NCBI RefSeq assembly: GCF_035920365.1
Contig: NZ_CP109150.1
Span: 1,364,001 to 1,428,000, forward strand
Source: Micromonospora sp. NBC_01740
Lineage (GTDB): Bacteria; Actinomycetota; Actinomycetes; Mycobacteriales; Micromonosporaceae
DNA length: 64,000 nucleotides
Direction of reading: 5' to 3'
Shown: positions 32,826-41,322 of the stretch, piece by piece
Layout: every line of letters begins with the position of its first letter
Numbering within the stretch: position 1 is the stretch's first letter
Position numbers and translations under genes: made by a program
Notes under the pieces: generated by a model
Database searches by the model: none
What the model was told of the DNA's origin: nothing
The model's input: only the letters and a program-made list of their open reading frames with translations

Positions 32826-33866
32826 TCAGCGGGGGCCGCGCCGGCTGCGCCGGCGGCGTAGCACTCCGGGCGATCCCACCGCCGGCCAGCCGTCCAGCTC
32901 CGACGGCGGAACGCCCCGGCGCAGCAGGTCGTCGAGGAGCAGCGCCATCGAGTGGCCGGGATGCTCGGCCAGGGCCCGTTCCAGGGCCACGGCCGCCAGC
33001 GCGCCCTGCCCCGCCCGCCAGGCCGCGAACGCCAGCAGCGCGGCCGGCACGGCGATCAGCTCCGGCTCGGCCCGGCGCAGCACGTCGGTCCAGAGCGCGA
33101 TGTCCTCGTCCCGCCCGTCGGTGCGCTCCCAGGCGTGGTCGCGGACGGGCACGTGGGTCAGCAGCACGCTCAGCCAGGCGACCTCGTCGTCGGTGAGCCG
33201 CTGACCCCGCCGGTGCCGACGCAGCGTGGTGCGTACCGCCGCCGCTCCCGCGGAGCGCAGCGTCCGCTCGCCGCGCGGGTCGGTCGCGGGCGCCCGGTCG
33301 AGCAGGTCCGCGAGGCGTCGCTCGGCGCGGGCGGTGGCCCGGCGTACGGCCGAACGGGCCTGACCGGTCACCGGGGCGACCTGCGCGACCAGGGCGGCCC
33401 GGTCGGGCAGGGCGACCTGGCCGGCGAAGACGGCCGCCGCGCTGACCTCGCTGGCGCCGACGTCGTAGGGGGTGCCGTCGGGCGGGCAGCACGCCGGCTC
33501 GGTGCAGAGGTACGACCAGTAGCGGCCCTCGGTGACGCGCAGGGCGTCGAGCACGGGGAGCCCGGCGGCGGTGAGCGCGGCGCGCACGGCGTCGACCGCC
33601 GGGGTGACCAGCGGCGCCGGGCCGTAGCCGAGGACCGTGGCGGTCTCGGCGTGCTGCCGGGCCACGACGCCGGCGAGGTGCCCGGCGGGGTCGCGCGGAT
33701 CGGCGAGGTCGGGCAGGTCCGCGCGGGCGGCGAAGGTGATCCGGCGGCCCCGCATCGCCACCACGACGACGCTGTCGGTCGGGTGGAAGCCGAGCAGGAA
33801 GGGCACGGCGGCGATCAGGTCGGCGGGGGAACGGACGGCGAGCCGGGGGCGGTCGGTCGGGGTCAT
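32826..33866 (-). CDS. DUF4192 family protein
   Basis: A 346-residue soluble protein of the actinobacterial DUF4192 family: RSPADLIAAVPFLLGFHPTD and SVVVVAMRGRRITFAARADL near the start are diagnostic, and the C-terminal LLAFAAWRAGQGALAAVALE resembles a helical repeat. The function is unknown. The ATG at 33866 follows CAGGCT by 7 bases. The upstream 98 bases contain two DnaA-box-like sequences. It ends 5 bases from the convergent serine hydrolase stop. Confidence 0.88.
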   Translation of the reverse strand: MTPTDRPRLAVRSPADLIAAVPFLLGFHPTDSVVVVAMRGRRITFAARADLPDLADPRDPAGHLAGVVARQHAETATVLGYGPAPLVTPAVDAVRAALTAAGLPVLDALRVTEGRYWSYLCTEPACCPPDGTPYDVGASEVSAAAVFAGQVALPDRAALVAQVAPVTGQARSAVRRATARAERRLADLLDRAPATDPRGERTLRSAGAAAVRTTLRRHRRGQRLTDDEVAWLSVLLTHVPVRDHAWERTDGRDEDIALWTDVLRRAEPELIAVPAALLAFAAWRAGQGALAAVALERALAEHPGHSMALLLDDLLRRGVPPSELDGWPAVGSPGVLRRRRSRRGPR

Positions 33867-33907
33867 GACGGGCAGCCTGCAACGCAGTCGACACCGTCAG
33901 TGACCCC

Positions 33908-33933
33908 TGTGGACGACATGCGGGTTATCCACA
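33908..33933. promoter_or_regulatory. Inverted pair of DnaA-box-like sequences
   Basis: TTATCCACA (33925-33933) is a perfect consensus DnaA box. TGTGGACGA (33908-33916), read on the other strand as TCGTCCACA, is close to the actinobacterial TTGTCCACA. They face each other 8 bases apart, 42-67 bases upstream of the DUF4192 start. They could titrate DnaA or let DnaA regulate this gene. Confidence 0.5.
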
Positions 33934-33964
33934 GTCACGGAACGTGTTTCCCCAGCTCGGAGGC

Positions 33965-36655
33965 TTACGCCTCGACGCGGGCGGGGTGATCGGGCCGGGC
34001 CGCCACCAGGGATGCCAGCTCGCTGCGGGAGCCGACGCCCAGCTTGGGATACGCCTTGTAGAGGTGGTAGCCGACCGTCCGGGGGCTCAGGAAGAGCTGC
34101 GCGCCGATCTCCCGGTTGCTCAGCCCGCGGGCCGCCAACTGCACCACCTGGTGTTCCTGCGGGGTCAACCGCTGCACGACGCCCGGGTCGGCGGCCCGCA
34201 CGCTCTCCCCGGCGGCGCGCAGCTCGGCACGCGCCCGCGCGCTCCAGGGGTGGGCCTGGAGCCGGTCGAAGATCTCCAGCGCCGAGTGCAGCACGATCCG
34301 GGCCTCGCTGATCCGGCGTGCCCGGCGCAGCCACTCGCCGTACAGCAGCTCCGTGCGGGCCTGCTCGAACGGGGTGCCGCCCTCCCGGTGCAGGGCCACC
34401 GCCCGGGCGTACTGGCCGTCGGCGTTGCCGGCCAGCAGCGCCTGGCAGCGCAGCGCGACCGCCCCCGTCCACGGCTGCCGGACGCGCCCGGCCCATTCGG
34501 CGTACTGCCGGGCGGCGGCCAGCCCGTCCTCCCGCCGGTCCACCCGGATCGCGGCCTCCACCAGGTCGGGAAGGCTGGCCATCGCGCCGCCCCGGTGCCG
34601 CGCGCCCAGCAGGCCGGAGAGTCGGCCGAAGGCCGCCTCGTACCGGCCGAGGCCCAGGTCGAGCAGGCTCAGCGCGCCGGCCGCGTGGACGTTGCCCGGC
34701 GTCACGCCCCGCGCGATCGGTGCCGCCGCAAGCTCGACGCACCGCTGTTCCTCACCCCGGATGGCGGCCAGGCCGGCGAGCACGGTGGTCAGGTAGACCG
34801 CGTGCCGGCGCTGCCCGGTGTCGGCGGCGATCCGCAGCCCCTCCGTCGCGTTGGCCTCCGCGTCGTCGTGCCGGCCCCGCATGAGCTGGGCGCGGGCGAG
34901 CAGCGGCAGCACCGAGGCCAGCAGGCCGGCGGCACCCTGCTGACGGGCCACGGCGGCCAGCCGCGCCGCGACGTCGTCCGCGCTGTCCAGGTCGGCCAGC
35001 ATGATGTGCCACCACCCGATGTCGAGCAGTTCGAGGTGCCGGTCGCAGCCGGTCGTCTCCTCGACCAGGACCCGCAGCGGTGCGACGGCGGCGTCGGTGA
35101 GGGCGTTCTGCGCGGCGAACGCACGCGACAGCGCGGTGACCAGGTGGGCGCTGGGCACGCCGAGTTCCTCGGCCCGGGCGGCGGTGCGGTCCAGCGCGTC
35201 GAAGTCGCCCGCGTGGGCGGCCGCCCGGCCCGCGCGGAAGAGCAGGTGACCGGCCAGGCTCGGGTCGAGGGCGGCCACCGCCACGGCGGCCTCGGAGAGC
35301 AGGCGGTGGGCCTCCCTGGGACGGTCCACCGAGTCCAGCACCATGGCGCGGACCAGGGCGATGTCGGCCATTCGCACGGGATCGGTGACGTGGTCGGCGG
35401 CCTGGTCGGCCAGCGTCGCGGCCCGGTCCAGCTGGCCGGTGTCGGCCGCCGCCTCCGCCGCGACGGTCAGCCGCCGCCCGCGCCGGGCCCGGTCCGCGGT
35501 GAGCCCGGCGGCCCGTTCGTACATCGCCGAAACCACGGCGCTTCCCCGGGCCGACCCGCTCCGCGCGGCGGTCTCCAGGGCGGCCGCCGCCTCCTCGTCC
35601 GGCCCGGTCGCCATCGCCGACCGGTGCCAGGCGTACGAGCAGACGTCGCCCCGGGCCGCGTAGACCGCCGCGAGCGCCTCGTGCGCCGCCAGCCGGCTGC
35701 CGGCCTCCACGGTGTCCCGCAGTGCCGAGAACACCAGCGGGTGACGGAACACCAGCCGGCCGTCCACCAGCCGCACGAGCTGTGCCTGCTCGGCCGGGGC
35801 CAAATCGGCCCGGGTGCAGCCGAGGCGCTCGGCGGCCGGGAACACCACGGAGGCGTCGGCGGAGGACGCGTCGGCGGCGACGCCGAGCAGCCGCCGGGTC
35901 GCCTCGGGCAGCCGCCGCACCCGCTCGGCGAAGACCTCGTGGAGTCGCTGGTAGCGCGAGGACGGCAGCCGGCGCGGCATGCCGTCGACCGGCAACTCCA
36001 GCAGGGCGAGCGGATTGCCCTGCGCCTCGGTGAGCAGATCGGGCCGGAGGTGGCCGGGTACCGGCTCCGACCGCTGCGCCAGCACCTCGGCGGCGGCCGA
36101 CTCGCCCAACGGCCCGACCGGCAGCTCCGGCAGACCGGCCGGGTCGAACGGGGACACCTCGTCGGTGCGGACCGCGACGATCACCGCGACCGGCTCGGCG
36201 TCGAGCCGTCGGACGGCGAAGAGCAGCGCCTGCGCCGAGGCCGGGTCGAGCCAGTGCGCGTCGTCGACCAGGCAGAGCAGCGGGCGTTCCTCGGCCAGCT
36301 CGGCCAGCAGGGTCAGCACGGCCAGCCCGACCAGGTAGCGGTCGACGTCGCCGCCGGCCTCCTGACCGAGCGCCACCCGCAACGCCCGGGCCTGCGGGGC
36401 GGGCAGGGCGTCGATCCGGTCGATCTCGCGGCCCAGGAGCAGGTGCAGCCCGGCGAACGGGAAGCCCGCCTCCGACTCGATGCCGTCGGTGCGCAGCACC
36501 CGCATGTCGTCGGCGCGGTCCGCGGCGTCGCCGAGCAGCGCAGACTTGCCGATGCCGGCCTCGCCCCGCAGGACGAGCACACCGCTGCGCCCGGCCCGCG
36601 CCTGCCGGAGCAGGGCGTCGATCCGGGCGGTCTCCTCGCTTCGGCCGTGTAGCAC
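33965..36655 (-). CDS. LAL-type LuxR regulator with AAA ATPase domain
   Basis: An 896-residue large ATP-binding LuxR regulator. GRSEE at residue 4 and the Walker A GEAGIGKS (31-38) start the ATPase; CLVDDAHWLDPASAQALLFA is the Walker B. Helical TPR-like repeats run from about 350 to 810. The C-terminal helix-turn-helix is RLTPQEHQVVQLAARGLSNR, then EIGAQLFLSPRTVGYHLYK. LALs activate pathways, often antibiotic or sugar genes. The GTG at 36655 has TAGCGT 8 bases upstream. The nearby genes (FMN reductase, MFS exporter) are candidate targets. Confidence 0.9.
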   Translation of the reverse strand: MLHGRSEETARIDALLRQARAGRSGVLVLRGEAGIGKSALLGDAADRADDMRVLRTDGIESEAGFPFAGLHLLLGREIDRIDALPAPQARALRVALGQEAGGDVDRYLVGLAVLTLLAELAEERPLLCLVDDAHWLDPASAQALLFAVRRLDAEPVAVIVAVRTDEVSPFDPAGLPELPVGPLGESAAAEVLAQRSEPVPGHLRPDLLTEAQGNPLALLELPVDGMPRRLPSSRYQRLHEVFAERVRRLPEATRRLLGVAADASSADASVVFPAAERLGCTRADLAPAEQAQLVRLVDGRLVFRHPLVFSALRDTVEAGSRLAAHEALAAVYAARGDVCSYAWHRSAMATGPDEEAAAALETAARSGSARGSAVVSAMYERAAGLTADRARRGRRLTVAAEAAADTGQLDRAATLADQAADHVTDPVRMADIALVRAMVLDSVDRPREAHRLLSEAAVAVAALDPSLAGHLLFRAGRAAAHAGDFDALDRTAARAEELGVPSAHLVTALSRAFAAQNALTDAAVAPLRVLVEETTGCDRHLELLDIGWWHIMLADLDSADDVAARLAAVARQQGAAGLLASVLPLLARAQLMRGRHDDAEANATEGLRIAADTGQRRHAVYLTTVLAGLAAIRGEEQRCVELAAAPIARGVTPGNVHAAGALSLLDLGLGRYEAAFGRLSGLLGARHRGGAMASLPDLVEAAIRVDRREDGLAAARQYAEWAGRVRQPWTGAVALRCQALLAGNADGQYARAVALHREGGTPFEQARTELLYGEWLRRARRISEARIVLHSALEIFDRLQAHPWSARARAELRAAGESVRAADPGVVQRLTPQEHQVVQLAARGLSNREIGAQLFLSPRTVGYHLYKAYPKLGVGSRSELASLVAARPDHPARVEA

Positions 36656-36732
36656 GGGGGTCAACGCTACGCGGCCACCGGGCCCGTCGACACGTACCGC
36701 GCGCTGTCCGGCAACGCTCTCCCGCGCGGACC

Positions 36733-37314
36733 TCAGGCCGCGTACGGGACGCGCTGGCGGGCCTCCCGCAGTGCCCGCCCCCACCAGCCGAGCTGGTCCA
36801 GGACGGTCTTGGCGGCGTTGTCGCAGCCCTGCGGTTCCACCGGCGCCCCCGCCTCGTCGAACCTGTCCCAGCAGCCGTGGAAGCTGACGGTGTCCCGCAC
36901 CGTCGTCGCGTGCACCTCGGCGAAGACCGGGCGCAGATGCTCCACCGCGCGCAGCCCGCCGGAGACCCCGCCGTAGGAGACGAAGCCGACGGGCTTGGCG
37001 CGCCACTCGTCGCGGTACCAGTCGATCGCGGTCTTGATCGAGGCCGGGTAGCTGTGGTTGTACTCGGGTGTCACCACCACGAAGGCGTCGGCGGCGGCCA
37101 GCCGTGGCGCGAGCGCGTCCACCGCCGCCGGCTGCGGGGCGCCGAACGCGGTGAGCGTCGGCGGCAGGTCGACCTCGGCCAGGTCGACCACGTCGATCTC
37201 GAAGCCGTCGTGCCGGCGCGCCCGGTCGACGAACCAGTCGGCCACGACCGGGCCGAACCGGCCCGCCCGGGTGCTGCCGACGATGACGGCGAGCCGCAGC
37301 TTCTGCGTGGTCAT
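36733..37314 (-). CDS. NADPH-dependent FMN reductase
   Basis: A 193-residue flavodoxin-fold reductase. VIVGSTRAGRFGPVVADWF near residue 10 is the FMN phosphate loop, and VVVTPEYNHSYPASIKTAID near 81 the family signature. FVSYGGVSGGLRAVEHLRPV supports the NAD(P)H-dependent quinone/FMN reductase group. It may supply reduced flavin or detoxify quinones. The ATG at 37314 is chosen because homologues begin there. It is divergent from the MFS exporter, 167 bases away, and upstream of the LAL gene on the same strand. Confidence 0.9.
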   Translation of the reverse strand: MTTQKLRLAVIVGSTRAGRFGPVVADWFVDRARRHDGFEIDVVDLAEVDLPPTLTAFGAPQPAAVDALAPRLAAADAFVVVTPEYNHSYPASIKTAIDWYRDEWRAKPVGFVSYGGVSGGLRAVEHLRPVFAEVHATTVRDTVSFHGCWDRFDEAGAPVEPQGCDNAAKTVLDQLGWWGRALREARQRVPYAA

Positions 37315-37481
37315 GGTGCTCTCCCAGTGCGTTCGGGGTGGGTGTGCCGACCACGCTAGGCAGCCGGCGGGGCCCCGCCATCTGTCAACTGACCGGTCGA
37401 CCGGCCCGGCCCGGCCCCGGTGGCCGGTACGGTCGTTCGACAGATGCCCGACGAGGGTTCGCGTCCCTACCGTCGGTGCCC

Positions 37482-38951
37482 ATGACCACCGCACCCGCAC
37501 CGCAGTCGTCGGCTCCGGCCGTCCGCACCCGCTGGGCCCCGGTCGTGGCGGTCGCCCTCGCCATGCTCGTGGCGACCTCCGAGATGAGCATGGCCGGCGT
37601 CGTACTGCCCTCGATCGGCGCCGACCTGGGCGCCGACCCGGCCGCCACGACCTGGGTGCTGCTCGCGTACGCGCTGCCGATGGCCGCTATCGCCATCCCG
37701 GCCGGCCGCTGGGCCGACCGGGCGGATCCCCGGCTGATCCTCGCCGTGTCCATGGCCGGTGTCGGGGTCACCAGCGTGCTCGCCGCCCTCGCCCCGGCGC
37801 TGTGGGTGCTGCTGGCCGTACGGCTGCTCCAGGGCGTCGCAGGCGGGCTCACCCTGGCCGTCTACCTGCCGGTCATCGCCGCGACCGTGCGGGCGGACCA
37901 GCGGGCCCGCGTGATCGGCGCGGTGGTGACGATCATGACCGTCGGCGGGATGGCCGGCACCTCGTCAGGCGGGCTGGTCGCCGGCGCCGTCGGTTGGCGC
38001 GCGGTGTTCCTGCTGAAGCTGCCTCTCGTCGCGGTCGCGCTCTGGCTGGGCCTGCGGGCGTTGCCCCGCGACGGCCGGGGGCTGCCCGCCCCGGGGCTGC
38101 CGCTGCTGCGCGAGGCGGTGCTGCTGGGCGGCACGGTCGCCGCGGTGCTCGTCGCCGTCGACGAGATCACGGCCCGGCCGGTGCTGGCCGCCGGGCTCGG
38201 CGCGCTGTCCGTGGGACTCGGCCTGACCTGGGCGCGGTTGCCCGCCTCACGGCCGGTCGTCGCGCTGGTCCGCGCCCGCCGTTTCGGGTTCACCACCCTC
38301 GGGCTGTTCCTGGTGTGCTTCAACGTCGCGGTGACGGTCTTCCTGCTGCCGTACTTCGTCGCCGACGTGCTGCACGAGGGCCCCGAGGTGGCCGGGATGC
38401 TGCTGCTGGTCCAGATCGGCGCCATGACGGTCACCTCGCCCGTCGCCGGCTGGCTCGCCGACCGGGTCGGCGCGCTGCCGACGGCGGCGACGGGCGCCGG
38501 GCTGACCGCCGGGGCCACGCTGCTGCCGGTCACCCTCTCCGCCGACGCCGGGCTGGTGCACCTCGGCTGGCAGGTCGCGCTGATCGGCGTCGGATTCGGC
38601 CTGTTCAACACCCCGGTCATCGCGGCGGTCATGGCGACGGCGCCCACCGGCTCGACCGGTGCCGCCGGCGGCGTCGGCGGCACCGTCCGGATGATCGCGA
38701 CGACGCTCGCGCCGGCGGTCGCCGCGCTGTGCTGGACCGTCGCCGGGGGCGGGCTGGCCGGCTTCCGTACCGCCCTGGTGGTGCTCACGGCGATCCAGGC
38801 CGCCGGGGTGCTGGCGCTGTTGGCCGCCCGGGGGGCGGCGCACCGCCCCCCGGGTCCGCCCGCGCCGACGACTGAGGTCGCGCGATCCGGGGATGGGCGC
38901 CGACATGCGGTGACGGCGGTGCCACGCGACCGGGCGCAGCCGGCGGGCTGA
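37482..38951 (+). CDS. MFS transporter, drug:H+ antiporter (DHA2-like)
   Basis: A 489-residue membrane transporter with about 14 helices, the count of the DHA2 drug-efflux group. VVLPSIGADLGADPAATTWV in the first loop and AGRWADRADPRLILAVSMAG (motif A region) are typical. GAVVTIMTVGGMAGTSSGGL with GAVGWRAVFLLKLP is motif C-like, the antiporter signature. Substrates are unknown. TACCGT lies 8 bases before the ATG. The basic, Pro-rich tail after the last helix is unusual in length (about 40 residues). Confidence 0.9.
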   Translation: MTTAPAPQSSAPAVRTRWAPVVAVALAMLVATSEMSMAGVVLPSIGADLGADPAATTWVLLAYALPMAAIAIPAGRWADRADPRLILAVSMAGVGVTSVLAALAPALWVLLAVRLLQGVAGGLTLAVYLPVIAATVRADQRARVIGAVVTIMTVGGMAGTSSGGLVAGAVGWRAVFLLKLPLVAVALWLGLRALPRDGRGLPAPGLPLLREAVLLGGTVAAVLVAVDEITARPVLAAGLGALSVGLGLTWARLPASRPVVALVRARRFGFTTLGLFLVCFNVAVTVFLLPYFVADVLHEGPEVAGMLLLVQIGAMTVTSPVAGWLADRVGALPTAATGAGLTAGATLLPVTLSADAGLVHLGWQVALIGVGFGLFNTPVIAAVMATAPTGSTGAAGGVGGTVRMIATTLAPAVAALCWTVAGGGLAGFRTALVVLTAIQAAGVLALLAARGAAHRPPGPPAPTTEVARSGDGRRHAVTAVPRDRAQPAG

Positions 38952-39010
38952 GCCGCCGACACTGTGCGGCCGGCACCCGTACGGCCGGCGGGAGGGGTTA
39001 CCTTGCGCAG

Positions 39011-39925
39011 ATGGATCTGGCGTACCTGCGGGCGCACCCGGAGCACCTGCCGACCTTCCTGACCCACCAGCGGATCCGGGAGACGCCGGTCGCCGGCGGC
39101 GACATCTGTGCCGCGTCCCGGCTGACGCTGGACGACGGGCACTCGGTGTTCGCCAAGACCTGGCCGGAGGCCGCCGGAAGGCCCGCGCCGGAGGGCTTCT
39201 TCGCCGCCGAGGCGGCCGGCCTGCGCTGGCTGCGCGAGGCCGGGACGGTCGCCGTACCGGAGGTGGTGGTGGCGCTGCCCGGGCTGCTGGCGCTGGAGTG
39301 GATCGAGCCCGGCGAGCCGACGCCCGAGGTGGCCGAGCGGTTCGGCCGTGAGCTGGCCGGGCTGCACCGGGCCGGGGCGTCGGCCTTCGGGGCCGGGTGG
39401 AACGGCTTCATCGGGGCGCTGCCGGCGGACAACACGCCCGATGACGGCCCCTGGTCGGGTTGGTTCGCGCGGGCCCGGCTCGTCCCGTACCTCCGGATGT
39501 CGGTCGACGGCGGCGCGCTCACCGGCGCCGAGGCCGGTCTGGTCGAGCAGGTCGTCGAGCGGATCGGCGAGTTCGGCGGTGACGAGCCGCCGGCCCGGAT
39601 CCACGGGGACCTCTGGCCGGGCAACGTGCTCTGGGGCGCGGACGACCGGGTCTGGCTGGTCGACCCGGCGGCGCACGGCGGTCACCGCGAGACCGACCTG
39701 GCGCAGTTGGCCCTCTTCGGCGGCGCGCCGCACCTCGACCGGATCCTCGCCGCGTACGCGGAGCAGTGGCCGTTGGCCGACGGGTGGCGGGAGCGGGTGC
39801 CGCTGCACCAGCTCCATCTGATGCTGGTGCACACCGCACTGTTCGGCGCGGCGTACCGGGATGCGGTCGCCCGTACCGCCCGGTCGGCCCTGGCCGGGCT
39901 CGGGCGCGCTACCGTCGACGGGTGA
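39011..39925 (+). CDS. Fructosamine kinase family protein
   Basis: A 304-residue kinase of the fructosamine-3-kinase/aminoglycoside-phosphotransferase-like fold. FAKTWP near residue 48 carries the ATP-binding Lys, RIHGDLWPGNVLWGADDRVW near 196 is the catalytic loop and WLVDPAAHGGHRETDLAQLA near 215 the metal-binding motif. Bacterial members phosphorylate Amadori products of sugars with amines. TACCTT lies 6 bases before the ATG. The stop overlaps moaA by GTGA. Confidence 0.9.
   Translation: MDLAYLRAHPEHLPTFLTHQRIRETPVAGGDICAASRLTLDDGHSVFAKTWPEAAGRPAPEGFFAAEAAGLRWLREAGTVAVPEVVVALPGLLALEWIEPGEPTPEVAERFGRELAGLHRAGASAFGAGWNGFIGALPADNTPDDGPWSGWFARARLVPYLRMSVDGGALTGAEAGLVEQVVERIGEFGGDEPPARIHGDLWPGNVLWGADDRVWLVDPAAHGGHRETDLAQLALFGGAPHLDRILAAYAEQWPLADGWRERVPLHQLHLMLVHTALFGAAYRDAVARTARSALAGLGRATVDG
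39911..39916 (+). promoter_or_regulatory. Internal -10 element for leaderless moaA
   Basis: TACCGT ends 5 codons before the stop of the fructosamine kinase gene, and 6 bases separate it from the moaA GTG. moaA can thus be transcribed separately although it overlaps the gene before it by 4 bases. Confidence 0.5.
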
Positions 39926-40935
39926 CCGCCGCCCCGCCGACCGACGGCGCCCTCGCCGACCGGTACGGCCGCGTCGCCCGGGACCTGCGGGTCTCCCTCA
40001 CCGACAAGTGCAACCTGCGCTGCACCTACTGCATGCCGGCCGAAGGGCTGGCCTGGCTGCCCGGCCCGCAACTGCTCGGCGACGACGAGATCGTCCGGCT
40101 GGTCGGGGTCGCGGTGCGCCTGCTCGGCGTGACCGAGGTCCGGTTCACCGGCGGGGAGCCGCTGATCCGGCCCGGCCTGGCCGACATCGTGGCCGCCGTG
40201 GCGGCGCTGGAGCCGCGCCCCCGCATCTCGCTCACCACCAACGGCATCGGGCTGGACCGTCTCGCCCCCGGGCTGCGCACCGCCGGGCTGGACCGGGTGA
40301 ACGTGTCGTTGGACACGCTGGATCCGGAGCGGTTCGTCCGGCTGACCCGCCGCCCGCGCCTGGCGGACGTGCTGGCCGGGCTGGCCGGGGCCGCCGAGGC
40401 CGGACTCACCCCCGTGAAGATCAATTCGGTGCTGATGCGGGGCATCAACGACGACGAGGCGCCCCGACTGCTCCGCTTCGCCCTCGACCACGGCTACGAG
40501 CTGCGGTTCATCGAGCAGATGCCGCTGGACGCCCAGCACGGCTGGGACCGGGCCACCATGGTCACCGCCGACGGGATCCTGGCCGCCCTGCGCGGGGAGT
40601 TCGACCTGGTCCCCGACCCGGCGGAGCGTGGCGCGGCACCGGCCGAGACCTGGCTGGTCGACGGCGGCCCCGCCCGGGTCGGCGTGATCGCCAGCGTCAC
40701 CCGGCCGTTCTGCGGCGACTGCGACCGCACCCGGCTCACCGCCGACGGGCAGGTGCGCGCCTGCCTCTTCGCCACCGAGGAGTCCGACCTGCGCGGGGCC
40801 CTGCGGGCCGGGGCGGACGACGACGAGCTGGCCCGGCGCTGGCGGGCCGCGATGTGGGGCAAGCGGGCCGGGCACGGCATCGACGACCCGGCCTTCCTCC
40901 AGCCCGCCCGGCCGATGTCCGCGATCGGAGGCTGA
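39922..40935 (+). CDS. moaA: GTP 3',8-cyclase (molybdenum cofactor synthesis)
   Basis: A 337-residue radical SAM enzyme that rearranges GTP in the first step of molybdopterin synthesis. CNLRCTYC (Cys30, Cys34, Cys37) binds the SAM cluster. The C-terminal PFCGDCDRTRLTADGQVRAC gives the second cluster, and the final Gly-Gly is the essential tail. RFTGGEPLIRPGL near 73 is also typical. The GTG is leaderless-type. moaC lies 16 kb away; a MoaD-like gene follows at 2 bases. Confidence 0.95.
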   Translation: MTAAPPTDGALADRYGRVARDLRVSLTDKCNLRCTYCMPAEGLAWLPGPQLLGDDEIVRLVGVAVRLLGVTEVRFTGGEPLIRPGLADIVAAVAALEPRPRISLTTNGIGLDRLAPGLRTAGLDRVNVSLDTLDPERFVRLTRRPRLADVLAGLAGAAEAGLTPVKINSVLMRGINDDEAPRLLRFALDHGYELRFIEQMPLDAQHGWDRATMVTADGILAALRGEFDLVPDPAERGAAPAETWLVDGGPARVGVIASVTRPFCGDCDRTRLTADGQVRACLFATEESDLRGALRAGADDDELARRWRAAMWGKRAGHGIDDPAFLQPARPMSAIGG

Positions 40936-40937
40936 CC

Positions 40938-41309
40938 GTGGCAGAACCGACGCGCCCGGCTGACCCCGGGCCACCGGCCCAGGCACGCCCGGCTGACCCC
41001 GGGCCGCCCGCCCAGGCACGCGCGACGGTCAACGGGCCGCCCGCCCAGGCCGCCGACGCCGGGGCGCCGGTGACCGTCCGCTACTTCGCCGGGGCGCGGG
41101 CCGCCGCCGGCCGGACCGAGGAGACCGCATCCGCCGGGCGGTCCCTGGACGAACTCGTCGTGGAGCTGACCGCCCGGCACGGTGAGCGGCTCGCCGTCGT
41201 CCTGAAGGCGGCGAGTTTCCTGGTCGACGGCGTGACCTGTCATGATCGGCGGGCACCGCTACCTGCCGGGGCCACGATCGACGTCCTGCCGCCCTTCGCG
41301 GGCGGCTGA
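40938..41309 (+). CDS. MoaD/ThiS-like sulfur carrier with N-terminal repeats
   Basis: A 123-residue protein whose C-terminal 80 residues (VTVRYFAGARAAAGRTEETA to PAGATIDVLPPFAGG) are a ubiquitin-like sulfur carrier, ending in the essential Gly-Gly. It would be the small subunit of molybdopterin synthase with MoaE. The first 40 residues are two perfect-length repeats of PADPGPPAQAR plus a partial third, not known in MoaD. A start at an internal GTG near 41070 would remove them. It follows moaA by 2 bases, supporting the assignment. Confidence 0.85.
   Translation: MAEPTRPADPGPPAQARPADPGPPAQARATVNGPPAQAADAGAPVTVRYFAGARAAAGRTEETASAGRSLDELVVELTARHGERLAVVLKAASFLVDGVTCHDRRAPLPAGATIDVLPPFAGG
40956..41021 (+). 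repeat. Two 33-bp in-frame repeats in the MoaD-like gene
   Basis: Units at 40956-40988 and 40989-41021 encode PADPGPPAQAR twice, with 2 base differences; a third, partial unit (VNGPPAQA) follows. They fall in the N-terminal extension, before the sulfur-carrier fold. Confidence 0.8.
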
Positions 41310-41322
41310 GGGAGGCGCACAC

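Noticed and set aside
33965..38951. Biosynthetic gene cluster suggested by the LAL regulator, FMN reductase and MFS exporter
   Set aside because: There is no synthase, ligase or tailoring set; three such genes side by side are common outside clusters.
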